Positions 12,091-24,111 of a stretch of DNA of 64,000 nt are shown one piece after another. The translations under genes and the position numbers were made by a program. Source of the DNA: Spisula solida (taxonomy: Eukaryota; Mollusca; Bivalvia; Venerida; Mactridae); the NCBI GenBank assembly GCA_947247005.1, contig OX365952.1:43752722-43816721 (forward strand), given 5' to 3'. The notes beneath the pieces are model-generated. The model had not been told where the DNA came from, ran no database searches, and saw nothing but the letters and a program-made list of their open reading frames with translations. Every line of letters begins with the position of its first letter. Positions within the stretch are counted from its first letter, which is position 1.

Positions 12091-12630
12091 AATACTATTG
12101 GACCGCTGGTTGACATGTTGGTATGTTTCTCTTTATGTTTAAAGTGTAAAGTTTTAATGTTCCAAGCGTTACGATAAAACAAAACAAAAATTCACTTTAT
12201 GTTTAATGTATAAATGTACATTATGGTACAGCCATTTCATGTGCGATCAAACAAAACACAACGGAAGCGATCTAACGGCGAAACTTTGACATCTAGTGTC
12301 TACACTAGCTAATAATTGTCGACGTACGACGAACGAAGAGTAACTTTGTGACAGGTAAGCTAGAAAACGGGTCGAACAAGGTAACACAACATCTTGAGTT
12401 AAGGATTGCCCTTAAACAGTAGCCTACGTTAAGCGTCGCACATGTACAACGGACCACTGTATAGGTGGTTTGTTAGTAAAACAAATCGTATAAAATGTAT
12501 GTAATGTCGGTTCAATAAGTAATACTAATGAGGAAACTGTCCCATTCGAAAGAATGGGGGAGGCATATGTTTTATATAATAAAATAGATACCTTCAATCT
12601 ATAGTATAATACTTGGAAACCAGTTTTAAC

Positions 12631-12715
12631 ATCGTCTCGTTAGCCGAGTGGGTAAGCATTCCGCTATTATACAAGTAATTTTGTTCAATCTCGCCACTGG
12701 TTCTACACCCATCCA
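12631..12715 (+). repeat. tRNA-like SINE head
   Basis: It has an A-box-like ttagccgagtgggtaagc, then a spacer, then a degenerate B-box-like ggttctacaccc. The box spacing and the imperfect stem suggest a tRNA-derived repeat rather than a tRNA gene. Confidence 0.45.
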
Positions 12716-12789
12716 AGCTACTTTAATTTTAAAGCTTTTTTTATCTTTTTACAAGTACCTTATTTTTTTATTTGTAACTAATATAATTT

Positions 12790-13051
12790 AGAATATAACC
12801 TACATGTTGAGCCAATGAAAACGCCGCATTTTCCCGGTTAAATGAAAATTTAATCATTAAATCTTTCTCTTAACAGACTTGACGTCATGCGTTAGCGCTA
12901 CTTTCTATCGGCCAATCAGAATGCAGAATGTTATATTCTAAGTTAGTTAGAACATATTAAGTAAATTTTAATGACTAAAAAGGACTCGCTTCGCTTCGCT
13001 CGCTCCGCCCTTTTTAATCATTAAAATTTACTTAATATGTTCTAACTATAA
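12790..13051 (+). mobile_element. Family B MITE, copy 1
   Basis: Nearly identical to 56246-56510. Shared landmarks are gagccaatgaaaacgccgca, acagacttgacgtcatgcgt, cggccaatcagaatgc and a 3' hairpin. The hairpin arms (gttagaacatattaagtaaa, with its inverse at 13018-13046) flank a ctcgcttcgcttcgctcgct loop. No ORF. The strong similarity over 43 kb implies recent activity. Confidence 0.85.
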
Positions 13052-13282
13052 CAACATACACAAAGTAAGGTATGCAGTACGTAGATTTATTTTGGTGTTA
13101 TGATTTCATTCTTAATCAAGTCTTTTTCAATTATTTTAAGTTTATATACAGAACAACACTCATATAATCGTTTTTAATTTTTTCACTACAACATGAAACT
13201 TTGATCACTTTGAAGTATCGATTCATTAAAACAGCAGTATAAAATAAGACTTTATAACATGGATACATGCAATAAAAAAGTT

Positions 13283-13368
13283 GACCGAAGTGGGGATCGA
13301 ACCTACAACTCAGAATAAAATAGAAAACTTGAAGGAAGTGAGGGTTTATCCACTACACTACCGCGCCT
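13283..13368 (-). repeat. tRNA-like SINE head, reverse orientation
   Basis: On the minus strand it reads ggcgcggtagtgtagtggat (A box) and, about 50 nt later, ggttcgatcccca (B box). The A-B distance is longer than in an intronless tRNA. A SINE head is the likeliest reading; an intron-bearing tRNA is less likely. Confidence 0.5.
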
Positions 13369-13579
13369 TTGATATATGGAATGAGATTTGCACACTATTT
13401 GATATCGAACCAATATAAAGTTTACCTGACGGGCGAGTTTATGTTTATAACTGTTCTCATTTGACTTTGAACGCACTTTTTTATAGTGAACGTACAGGTA
13501 TAACATTTTGCACGTGTAAATGTAATACATCTACCTACTCTGCATAAAAATCTCAGCACTATAGATTTTTTTTAAGTTT

Positions 13580-13790
13580 TAAGTTTTATTCATAAGTCAG
13601 TGTAGCAATACCACATGACTTTAGGCTACACATCCAAGACAAAGTTTGCTTCAATTCGAAAACAAAAATAGACGTAGAAGTATTTTATTTCTATACCGAT
13701 TTCTATGAAACATTCGCCAGTCTAAGTGGAAAAATGTTTAAGCTTTCAATGAAATGTCTAACAATACCATACTTATATGTTATGTGTGGT
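13580..13790 (+). repeat. Diverged direct copy of the adjacent hairpin arm
   Basis: The words gtgtagcaataccac, ttacta/ggctac, gtattttatttct and cgatttctatgaaa appear in the same order as in the left arm at 13804-14013. This is an older, decayed copy of the same half-element. Confidence 0.6.
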
Positions 13791-13803
13791 TTGACTGTAT
13801 AGT

Positions 13804-14236
13804 TCAAGCAGTGTAGCTATACCACGTGGTTTTTTACTACAGTTCCAAGTAGAAATTTGTAAACATTGAAACACAAATGTAGCAATAAGTATTTTATTTC
13901 TTCATCGATTTCTATGAAATCTACGCCCCGCTAAGGGAAACATTATTTGCTTTCCATGAAATATAAGATCTTTTTCAGCAGCTTTACCGGTTTTTTCATT
14001 ACCCTGTGAAACCTACACGTTCCACGGTTTCACAGGGTAATGGACAAAACGGCACATCAGCTGAAAAAGATCTTATATTTCATGGAAAGCAAATAATGTC
14101 CCCCTTAGCGTGGCGTTTATTTAATAGAAATCGATGAAGAAATAAAATACTTATTGCTATTTTATTTTCCAATGTTTACAAATTTCTTCTTGTAACTGTA
14201 GCCAAAAGTCACGTGGTATGCTACACTGTCAAGAGT
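13804..14236. repeat. Long inverted repeat (arms about 210 bp, loop 12 nt)
   Basis: The left arm 13804-14013 and right arm 14026-14236 are mutually inverse with few mismatches. The centre reads ttaccctgtgaaacc, 12 nt, ggtttcacagggtaa. Arm landmarks include aaagatcttatatttcatgg and its presence in both orientations. The structure could be a foldback transposon. If transcribed, it would form a long dsRNA hairpin. Confidence 0.9.
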
Positions 14237-14940
14237 ACTGTAAGATACTAGTACATATATGCATAAATTACACTTTAGGCCAAAGGGTTTTTAATTATGG
14301 TTTACGGGACGTTTCAAAAAATATTTTGCTATTGTGCGAAGGGACTGGAAAAATAACAAGAGTGCTGAAAAGGCCTTAGCTCACTTACCTGCCATTGTGT
14401 GATTGACATACAGCCTCAAAAGGGCCACTTTGTATTATTCCTTTCTCAAGACAGTTTACTTTTAAAAATCCCGTAAACAAAACAACTTTGGCCTTATAAT
14501 TTGTTTAACTTGAAACACTTGAAATACAAGATGCTCTTGTTGAATTCAGCGATGGCGAATGCGTAACTTTATTCATTATTTACTGTTAACTCATCACTAC
14601 GTATTCATTAGCATATATGTGTGGATTTAAAATTATGCTATTTCGTTTGATCGTATATTCGTGATATTCAATTTCTTAAAAAGTAAAGCAAATGAAAATA
14701 GATTCATAGCTTCAGATTTGATTTCGTATGTTAGAAGTATCCACAAAAATACAGGAAGTCGTCCCTAATCAATAACCAAAGCCTCTGATGTGAGCTGGTG
14801 GAACAGGGTCTATTGTAATAATCTGAACATAAACAAATACAAGTCATGTTTCACATTATTTCCTTAATCGATTACAAAAAGTAAAGTTCAAAATATATTC
14901 GAGAATAAGTAAATATCAATACACGTACATATCGCTGGCT

Positions 14941-15158
14941 AAGAATGAGATGGTCGTAAGTACAAAATCGATATTTTGAGAAATCAAGAAAAAACTGTCT
15001 GGAAACTACTCTTTACTTATGGAATAACAAGCTTTTTTAACTTCGGTTTGGTCAACATGACAAGTTTCGATTTTCATGAAAATAGGCTCATAAGAAGCGC
15101 CTCGTGATGCAGATTTCAAATATGCAGGAACCTTATAATTTCTCACTTACGACCTTCA
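14941..15158. mobile_element. MITE-like repeat related to 60460-61060
   Basis: The ends aatgagatggtcgtaagt and acttacgacctt are inverted. Internal words (cttcggtttggtcaacatga, aaataggctcataagaa, gatgcagatttcaaatatgc) are found in inverse order in the 60.5-kb repeat. No ORF. Confidence 0.65.
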
Positions 15159-15440
15159 CATTGTAAACCAACGATATGTATTATCAGAAACAATATTGCA
15201 CTAAATCAAACGAAAACACGGTTCTCTTCAAGTAGCGGACACTTTCTACACAGTCATGAACCCGAACAAATGTACATAATACAACTGCTATCCGAAATGC
15301 AACAGGAGAGTTCGAAAATGAAATCCGAACATACTTTGACGTCTTCCATATGTAATTAATACATAGAGAACAATAATTACTAACGTCATAGTGTTCGCAC
15401 AATATTCTTCAATCGTTCACCAGAATAATAAATATGGCTG

Positions 15441-16694
15441 CTACTTGCAACAGATCTTTTTCTTAACTGCTTGCCACATGCCTTTACATGAATTTTTAAA
15501 TCGTTTGTCAAGAAGAGCATAAACAATGGGGTTTATAATATTGTTGACGAAGTATAGTCTATAGAACAACAAATAAAGAGCCAGGATTGTTGGGGAAAAC
15601 GTGTGCTCTTCAGTCGACTTGAATGAAAGTCCCGCGTTTAGGATGAAGGTCAATAGAAAAATAAGCGTCAGAACGAACCAGATCAGTGTCTTGTAGGGAA
15701 GCTTTCCTGGACCAGGAGCAGACGAGCGTCTACGGATTACTCTCGACCGGAAGGAAGCGTCGCTGCTGCTCCTTTTGACACTGAAGCGACCCTTAAAGGA
15801 GCTACTACTGAGGGAGGTATTGCTTGGTCTTTTGGATTTATTTTGGGGTTTTGTAGTTTTATTTCCCGCTTCCGGTTGAGGGGGTTCGTCCGTCAGAAAT
15901 ACTTCATCTTGGTTTGAAAGGGCTTCCACCTCAACTTTGTCCCCCGAATACTCGATAGACCGGGTCGGTTCGAATCGAATGCTGGATGAGGATTCTCTCT
16001 TGCACCAATGCTTAACTACAGTACGCATTATCATCGTGTACATTACAATAAAGGCAACAGCGACGATGATCAATATGAGTGACAAACCGTACTTGTATAT
16101 GAATCTAACTATACTTTTATGAAAGCGTTTTTCAGCCGAGCATGTATACGCTGTGATGTTCATTGCGTTTAAGTCTCGCATGGTAACTTCATTAACGCCA
16201 CACAATATAGGTGCCGGTATGGCGAGAACAGTTGATACTATCATCACACCAATCATTATTTTTATAGCAAGTTCTGGCCATATTTGTTTCTTCAAAGGCT
16301 GACAGACCTTTCGGTACCGGTCAATGCAAATCACAAACAATGACAATGCAGCCGCTGTCTGTGCGAATATATTGAAGAAGCATTTCACTTTGCATGGTAA
16401 GTTACTAGAAAATGAAAAATACTGTTTCGTTTTCACAATTTCAGCCGGTATTAAAGCAACACAAGACAGCAGATCAATGACAGCAAGGCAAATCACAAAT
16501 ATTTTAAAGTTTGTGTTTCTGTACTCTTTGCTAAAACAGAATACCGCAATGACTAAAATGTTTCCAAATACCCCAAAGACACAGAAAGATCCGATAAAAA
16601 CAGCAAATGGTGTCAATGCCGCTGCGTAGCGTGCGTTGAGTTCTTGTAAAGTTTCCACGTCGTCAAACGGCGTAGAACTGTTATTGAAACTCAT
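15441..16694 (-). CDS. Class A (rhodopsin-like) G-protein-coupled receptor
   Basis: Plasma-membrane receptor of 417 residues in one coding exon. Start Met at 16694 is preferred: just upstream on the minus strand, ttttcag|gacagg is a strong splice acceptor (exon edge 16700), so the 17 codons opened by the Met at 16745 are probably intronic. Seven hydrophobic segments are visible. Motifs: N-glycosylation NNSS near residue 4; GNILV in TM1 (44-48); LAVID with D74 in TM2; conserved Cys 101; IDRYRKV (124-130); NPIVY (388-392); C-terminal CC for possible palmitoylation. The third intracellular loop is long (about 229-333), rich in Ser, Lys and Arg. TM6 lacks the usual CWxP. The ligand is not assignable; the layout suits a peptide or amine receptor. 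Coupling to a G protein is inferred from family. Confidence 0.88.
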   Translation of the reverse strand: MSFNNSSTPFDDVETLQELNARYAAALTPFAVFIGSFCVFGVFGNILVIAVFCFSKEYRNTNFKIFVICLAVIDLLSCVALIPAEIVKTKQYFSFSSNLPCKVKCFFNIFAQTAAALSLFVICIDRYRKVCQPLKKQIWPELAIKIMIGVMIVSTVLAIPAPILCGVNEVTMRDLNAMNITAYTCSAEKRFHKSIVRFIYKYGLSLILIIVAVAFIVMYTMIMRTVVKHWCKRESSSSIRFEPTRSIEYSGDKVEVEALSNQDEVFLTDEPPQPEAGNKTTKPQNKSKRPSNTSLSSSSFKGRFSVKRSSSDASFRSRVIRRRSSAPGPGKLPYKTLIWFVLTLIFLLTFILNAGLSFKSTEEHTFSPTILALYLLFYRLYFVNNIINPIVYALLDKRFKNSCKGMWQAVKKKICCK

Positions 16695-19069
16695 CCTGTC
16701 CTGAAAATATACCATTATACAAGGTATAACTATCTCTGGAAACATTAAAGTTACATAAATGTTGTGTATAAAATGTGCTCGGCGTATCTACATCATCACT
16801 ATATTCACATATATATATTATCATGTTCTGTTCTGTTCAGCTAGAACGTGTTGGCGCCCCTTTTGATGCTTTGCATTAATAGTTTTCTTGTTGTTGTTTT
16901 TGCATCGATTGCTTACCAGTATTCCTATCCATATTTGTGGGCATCTGAAGGTCAATAATGGGCCCCAGGACGGAATAAGAATTGGCATGTTTCCTTATTT
17001 CAATGTTTTATCCACAGGTATTTTATAACGGTATCATTACTAAAGAGTAAACAAAACAAAAATATTTTTTTTATAGAATGTATAATATCTTAGAAAGGTT
17101 TATAACACGGGAAATTGACCACCCGGTCACTGAGGTGCAGTTTGTTTTTAATACACATTTCATTAATACTGGTGTTGTTTTAATTATATTTACATAATCA
17201 GAAACTAGAGAGCTTTGTCTTTAATTTGATATCAATATTTTAAATAAGAAAATAAACTCATAGGGCGCGAAACCCCTTTCCGTTTTCTTGTTTAGAATAG
17301 CAGTGTCTTTCTGTTGACCTCAGTGACTGACTAGACACCGTGGTATACATTTCATGGTATAACTTTTTAACTCAGTGATCAATTTCGATGGAATTTTGAA
17401 TGGGGGTAGTTCTAACAATGTTGGCTATGAATGTAATTACTTTATAAAGATATCGAAAACCAATTCTTGTTTTTGATACCATGACAATCTGACCACTTTA
17501 GTACAAATGCACCTTTCTAAGATAACATAAATTTTATAAAACATTTTTTTACTTGTTATCAATGATAGTTACCTTTGGTTTTATCTGCAGCAAAAACAAA
17601 TTGCCATGATTGTTGGAAAATCTTTACAAACCTGATGTTTAAGGTTCACTCTAATGGACGAAAATGTGTTTTTTTCTTCAGTGAATTAAATACGCTTTTG
17701 GCAAAAAAACACATTAGTATCATACATCATTTTGTAGCTTAAAGTTCAAAAAATCAATATCAACGAGTGTTTTTGTTGTATTCACTTGTTATAAAAATGT
17801 ATTTATAAAAAGTTAATTACAAAATAGGTATACATTTTTCAAAATGTCAGTCTCATTTATTGGGTAACAAAATGCTAGAAAAATTAGAAATTGTGGTTGT
17901 CAAATATTTTATCAAGGTCATGCCTGTCCATTTATTTAAATAAAAGCAGTCAAAATGCATTGATTTTGAACAATAAAATACATCAACATGAATTAAAATC
18001 TATCACATGTGTATGTGTGAAGGCCTACTTTTAATAAATCCTAAATAGTTTAGGGTACGGTGGGCCTGACGGACCAGATAGTTGTTGGTTTGTCAATAAT
18101 CGATTTTATCGGGTCTATAAGACTTAAAACTTGATTATTTGTACAAGTTTTAAGTTGCCTCGAAAGAACTGAAACAGGTTTATGGAAAATTAATTAAAGC
18201 TTTAGTATTTCTTTCAATTTTAAACATATTTAGTTAGATATTTCTTTCCACTGTATTTTATTTGTATATATACCAAAGAAATTGCCTATTTATCTTTAGT
18301 CGTACTGGTCCCTGATAACGTTTGTTCCGTCCGTTAGCCCGTTTCTTTTAACATGAAAAAAATGCTGTATTTGGTCAGTTTGTGCGTTAAAATGGTTAAA
18401 TATTACTCAAAAAACTATTTGCAGACGATAATATAGCATGGCAGTAACCTCACGGACTATTCGTGTGGATTGAAATATTTTGACAGCTACTTGTAATGAC
18501 CGATTTACACAAACTGTATGTGATCGCGAAACGATCCAGAAAATCGAGTTACACAACTGTGATAGCAATGATTATACGAGCATAATTAACATAAGGATTA
18601 TTTAAAAACGCATATTACTTTTGTAATTTAGCTAAAATAAAGTTTGACAGACAACCTCGTAACACATATCAGATTATCAATTCGCTAACATGTGCAGCAT
18701 GTGTTGAGATAGGAAAATGCTGATATTGATGTTTCATTGAGACTTATATTAACAGATTAAACCGTAAGTATCATATTGTATTCGATGTCATTATTCGTTA
18801 TGAACGGCACATTATGAACACCGCATCATAATGGTTTTGTCAATAAACTGTCGCACTACTTTGGCGCATGAATATAAATTTGCTACACAGCGCGAAATTC
18901 GTAAACAAACGAGATGAAAACAATAATAAATATTTGGATTTCATTGTTATTATCGTATGATCGTTTGTAAAGTTGATAAATTATGAATGTAATAAAGTTC
19001 ATTATTCGATCTGGCTATCGATTATGTTGATTACTTTGTTTGAAAAGCATGTTGCTGTACGTTTACTGT
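16695..19069. other. 5' side of the GPCR, no gene recognised
   Basis: AT-rich. It should contain the GPCR's 5' UTR intron and upstream exon, but I cannot place that exon from sequence alone. No repeat family was recognised. Confidence 0.4.
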
Positions 19070-19165
19070 GGTGACAGGAGGGAGCAAACATGGCGACTTC
19101 CTTGTCGAAATTACACATCAACATGAAGGTGTTTTTCTCGTAAACAAAACACCAGCAGCTAATTT
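19070..19165 (+). repeat. Dispersed repeat copy 2, related to 7485-7600
   Basis: Shares gacttccttgtcgaaat and ggtgtttttctcgtaaac with copy 1. The same frame reads GDFLVEI then VFLVN in both, hinting at a shared coding ancestor. Confidence 0.5.
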
Positions 19166-19550
19166 CAAGCCTGGCATGCCCTTGCGACGATTGATTATAA
19201 AGTATTGCCAATGAGTTCGTATTATGAAATGCAATAATGATAACGTTTGACATTTTGAAAAAAAATGTTGTATTTTTCATTCGAAAATCGCCTTTATTTT
19301 AGTGTTAGCATTTGAATTAGGCAACTATATGGTACATTTTACATCACACGCAAGTGCTACAATGGTTTTCTATCATATATAATAAAAGCAAATGGTATAT
19401 GCTGTTTGAAATAGCTTTTTTCATGTGGGTGTTTTTCAAGCATTTTCAAGGGTTATGATCTACCTTAACCTTGGAGAGGCGGGAATTCCTGGCACATATA
19501 AAAGATGATAGTGTTTAACTCTAAAGCCTCGATGTACTCAGTTCCGTCTC

Positions 19551-19600
19551 GATAGCCTGGTAGTTTGATCCCAGGCCCTGATATACCAAAGTCGTTTAAT
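19551..19600 (+). repeat. Fragment of SINE family S1
   Basis: It contains ctcgatagcctggtag, then gatcccaggccctgatatac, a shortened version of the head at 19703 that has lost the segment between the A and B boxes. Confidence 0.5.
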
Positions 19601-19702
19601 ATCTCATTTGCTTACCACGGTTAATTCCAGCTAACTGCGGGTTCGCCTGGTGCTAGAACAATGTAGTTAGGAAGTCTCCTAATATCAAAAATCCAATCAA
19701 AC

Positions 19703-19960
19703 CGCCTCCTCGATAGCCTAGTGGTTGAGCGTTCGCTTCGAGTGCGGGAGGTCTTGGGTTCAATCCCTGGCCGCGTCATACCAAAGACGAAATAAAAATG
19801 GTACCAGAAATTCCCTTGCTAGACACTCAGCATAAAAGGGAAACTGGCTTCTCTTCTCGCATACTCTCGTGGCGATGGATTACATCAGGAATGAGGTGTC
19901 GAGAGTGATTAATATAAGTTGGAAAAACTTGTTTCACAATCGACCTTAAATAAATTAGTA
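19703..19960 (+). mobile_element. tRNA-derived SINE, family S1, plus-strand copy
   Basis: The tRNA-like head has an A box tagcctagtggttgagc and a B box gggttcaatccc, followed by a conserved body (cgtcataccaaagacgaaat, ctctcgtggcgatgga, aatgaggtgtcgagagtgat) and a ttaaataaatta tail. This is the best-preserved of the copies seen at 8.6, 19.7 and 27.1 kb. Confidence 0.82.
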
Positions 19961-20240
19961 TTTATAAACTAAAAAATCCAATCATGGAACGTCACAGATC
20001 CAATCATAAAGATGTGTGATGATATAAACACTTACTAGTATAACATCAATATTATAATAATTTTGGATATTAAATCTAATATATTTAATTCGGTTGCTAA
20101 ATTAGACACAAAATGTATCAAAATTATAATCACTCTAAGTATGTACGTCAATTTTTCGTTTTTCGTCACCACGAAGGTACAGGAGAAGCATTTCCAGTTT
20201 CCAATTTAGCCGGGGAAATATTGTCGGCTTTGGTTTGGCG

Positions 20241-20312
20241 CGTCCAGAGATCGAACCACCGTACCCCCGAACTCCCGGACCCTTAGTGGTCACTACCATT
20301 GGTTTATCTATC
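20241..20312 (-). repeat. Degenerate tRNA-like repeat
   Basis: The minus strand shows an accaatggtagtgaccac A-box-like segment and a ggttcgatctctgg B-box-like segment. The stem pairing is poor. Probably an old SINE head. Confidence 0.4.
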
Positions 20313-23101
20313 TTGACAGTAAATTAAAGCTTTTATTTGACGCGAACTGTTTATTTGTGTCCAAACTAACGATTGTACTCATGGGCAGTCTGCACGGAGC
20401 CTTTTAGGTCCAAAAATGCTATACATGTGCTGACTGCCTATGATTGTACTGAAAACAATGAAAAAGTTATGAACAGTAACGATTTTCTGGTACAGTATTT
20501 TATTTGATGCTTTATAACGATTTTCGTTATATCAATAGAGCGAATAATGCTTATAAGGAGCCAATATCGCTATAACTGAGGTGTACTGTTTATATATCTA
20601 CCTGGTGGATTTACATGTATCCGGACCTCGGGTAACAATGTACACGGTAACTGGACCGGTTCTTGTTTAACTTAAAGCCGTGTGTTACCCGTGACATGTC
20701 TGTGGATGTCAGTGTCTGGGGTAACTAGTATAGGCCATCGGAACTTGTTCCTCAATCAATATAAAAACAGATAGCTTTCGGTAACACGCTGATTGATAAC
20801 GTCATAAAACTATACTACTAGTATTCAACATTTTATAAGGGTCAACAAATGTTCCTTGTGATTTTTTTCGAAATTCAATAAGTCAGACTGATGGAATTTT
20901 TAGTAACATAATGTTACATGTGCAATATTGTAAACTACAAATGTAATAAAGATTGCTTCAAAGTTGATGTCTATGTGCCGATAAGCCAAACCTCACTAAA
21001 ATGTTTACGCTGTATTCAAGTCTCTGTAACAGCCAAATGCGATCAGGTTTGTTTTAGCCTTTTAGGACTTACACAATACGGGCATAGAAAAGGGGACACA
21101 TATTTTCATATGATTCCTGCCACTTTGGTACCTACCAATAGGGCTTATCAGTTGCCTGTAAAATTCGGAATTCAGCAGCAGATTAGATAATATTTCAATA
21201 TTTGCACAACATTCATAAACCTCAGTGTATAAACGAGTCAACTTCCGATTATCGCAACAAGGAGAACACGTTGAATTATAGAGTCTTGCAATAAATCGTA
21301 TAGTGATAGGAAATCACCGATGTTTCAGTCACAATAAGTCATACAAGTTGAATTGTAAAATGTCCCAGTAAGTCGTACAGTGATTTGGTTTATACGCGGT
21401 TCTGTTTAGTTAACGTAAGACGAACATGAATATAGATTTACTGACATTTATCAAACGTTGAGAAGTAATGTAGTATAGTCAACTCTTTATTGTTATTACG
21501 TCTTTTGTGAGGCGTTTTTTTCGGTGAGATGATCTTAATCAGACCAATAATCAATGTAACTTGTAGCGTATTGCTTAAAATCCGTTATTGTCGTCACACA
21601 CAAATGAGTGAAGCTCTTCACCTACTATCGTCAGATCAGATAACCCGGAGTTAACACAAACGGTGACGCTCAGACACTGTTCAATTGGGAAAGGAAAGCA
21701 CACGGAAATACTAATTAGTGACCTAAATGAGCAGGAAGCATTTTAATGAATAAGAATAACCCTTAAAGAAAAACTTTTCTTAAGCAAACGATATTGACCC
21801 AAATCGAGACGCGGTAAACGTGTGTGTTTACATAATAATTACATTGTGTGTAGTTTAAACATCCTTTTTAGCAGATTGATAGAGTAGTGAATAATTAAAT
21901 CATTATATAATTCAGATATTGCGCGCGTATAACTGACAAATGTGTAAGACTTAAGTACACATTAAAAGTTTGCCAGCATTAGCTCACTTAAATCTCGAGT
22001 TAAATCTTGAATAACTCGTTGCTCAAGAACGTTTTTTCCCCGAACCATTAGCATACTCTTAGGCGAAACAAGTGTTGCAGTTTTCTTTTTTCATAGAAAT
22101 AATTATAACAACACGTTTCACCACGTCATTGTTTACCTTGTAAATATAAAAAATGTAAAACTGATAAATAAACGACCTTTTTCATTTTGTTATATGACTC
22201 AGTGTAATATTTAAATTGAAACCACAGTTTTAAAAGGAAGCGAAAATCTTACCTTATTGAAATCCCAATTATTTGGTTGAATTTATACGACCAATATCAA
22301 CAGACGTAAACTGTTGGTAATAAATGCTTGTATATTCCTATTGTCTCTCCTGTATCCAATCTGCTGTAAATGTCATGCATTGAAATACTTCACATGATTT
22401 TATATAATTTCATATAAAATCATAAAACCAACGCAAATTAATTTATGTTGTTTAACGATTAAAAAAGTTTATAATTATGCTTAGCGCTTAGCGTCAATGA
22501 TGCACATGTCTATGATTTAACAATTTATATTCAGTAAGGGAACACCCACCGCGGAGACCTAACTCAATTCTCTCTATTTAAGGGAATCGGGAACGCCTCG
22601 ACTATCGCGACTGGTGTGGGAGACGGAGGATATATCAAATATCAGTGTACTAATCACGTGCTTTAATACTATATCCTGTTATTGAGTGCTGACGTCAGAA
22701 CGAACATAATCAAATACATCAATCACTTCCCTTCTCCTACAGTATATACACATATTATAATAATAATAAAATACTGTGACTCCATATATAATGCCACGAC
22801 TACAGATAATGTATTTAAGAGCTTTCAATAAGCCCACATTGTCAAACGATTTTTTTATTTTCTCCATCATCATATGGGAGAATTAGCGCCAGAAATCATA
22901 CGAAATTGATGAAATGTAGTATTCTGTAAATCATGCCCGCCTGGCTTTGCTATCGATCTGTCATCATAACTGCCATACTACCATGGTGTACGTTGAACCC
23001 AGTGAGGTCATTCGGCACCATCGTGTAGCGTCTTCCAGTGTCTCAGCATCCCTTTTAAACCACTGATTCTAATTACATACATGTTTGAGACATCTAATTA
23101 G
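20313..23101. other. Intergenic sequence, nothing recognised
   Basis: No exon-like frame, RNA gene or repeat unit could be supported across this 2.8-kb stretch. Confidence 0.4.
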
Positions 23102-24111
23102 TACGAAATACCGTTAGGGCCATCGTGGTTACGCATTAAAATCCAGAGGGTGACAATGCGACAGCACGATGGCGTCAATGCGACAGAGCGACAGCACGAT
23201 GGCGACAATGCGACAGAGCGACAGCACAATGGTGACAATGCGACAGAGCGACAGCACGATGGCGACAATGCGACAGAGCGACAGCACGATGGTGACAATG
23301 CGACAGAGCGACAGCACGACAGCACGATGGCGACAATGCGACAGAGCGACAGCACGATGGCAACAATGCGACAGAGCGACAGCCCGATGGCGACAATGCG
23401 ACAGAGCGACAGCACGATGGCGACAATGCGACAGAGCGACAGCACGATGGCGACAATGCGACAGAGCGACATCACGATGGCGACAATGCGACAGAGCGAC
23501 AGTACGACGGCGACAATGCGACAACGCGATAGCACGATGGCGACAGTACGATAGTCATATCGCACTGTCGCCATCGCACTATCGCATTGTCGCCATCGTA
23601 CCATCGCGTTATTGTACTGTCGCCATCGCATTATCGCACCGTCGCCATCGCACCATCGCGTTGTCGCACTGTCCCCATCGTATTGTAAAGTATTTTTAAA
23701 AGTGGCTCCATCTAGGAAAAATACGATGTGCGCATGTGTGCCGGAAGGCGATCGACGACAATGCGACAGTACGGTGGCGAAAATGCGACAAAGCGATAGT
23801 GCGACAATACAATGGCGACATTGCGACAACGCGATAGTGCGACAATACGATGGCGACAGTGCGACAACGCGATAGTACGATGGCGACAATGCGACAATGC
23901 ATGCAATAGTGCGACAGTACGATGGCGACAGTGCGACAACGCGATAGTTTCGCCATCGGGCTATCGTGTTGTCGCATTGTCGCCGTCATACTATCGCATT
24001 GTCGCCATCCGATTCGTGCTGTCGCATTGTCGCCATCGCGCTGTCGCACTGTCGCATTGTCGCCTTCTGGGTTTTAATGTGTACCCACGATTGCCCTAAC
24101 TGTATTCCGTA
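23102..24111. mobile_element. TIR element with a core of 30-bp minisatellite
   Basis: The ends match as inverted repeats for about 60 bp: left 23102-23165 (tacgaaataccgttagggcc) and right 24047-24111, whose inverse begins tacggaatacagttagggca. Inside, a 30-bp unit (gcgacaatgcgacagagcga then cagcacgatg) runs forward from 23145 to 23550, reversed from 23555 to 23690, forward from 23753 to 23945 and reversed from 23946 to 24064. A 60-bp non-repeat spacer sits at 23691-23752. Long open frames on both strands are by-products of the periodicity. No transposase; non-autonomous. Bivalve elements with internal tandem repeats are known (pearl-type and Helitron-like families); membership is not established here. 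Confidence 0.82.

Noticed and set aside
16695..16745. 17 extra N-terminal residues of the GPCR
   Set aside because: They are separated from the NNSS-bearing N-terminus by a strong splice acceptor and contain no typical features; the inner Met is preferred.
23098..24099. Several overlapping frames on both strands in the 23-kb element
   Set aside because: All lie in the 30-bp minisatellite and mirror each other because of the inversions.
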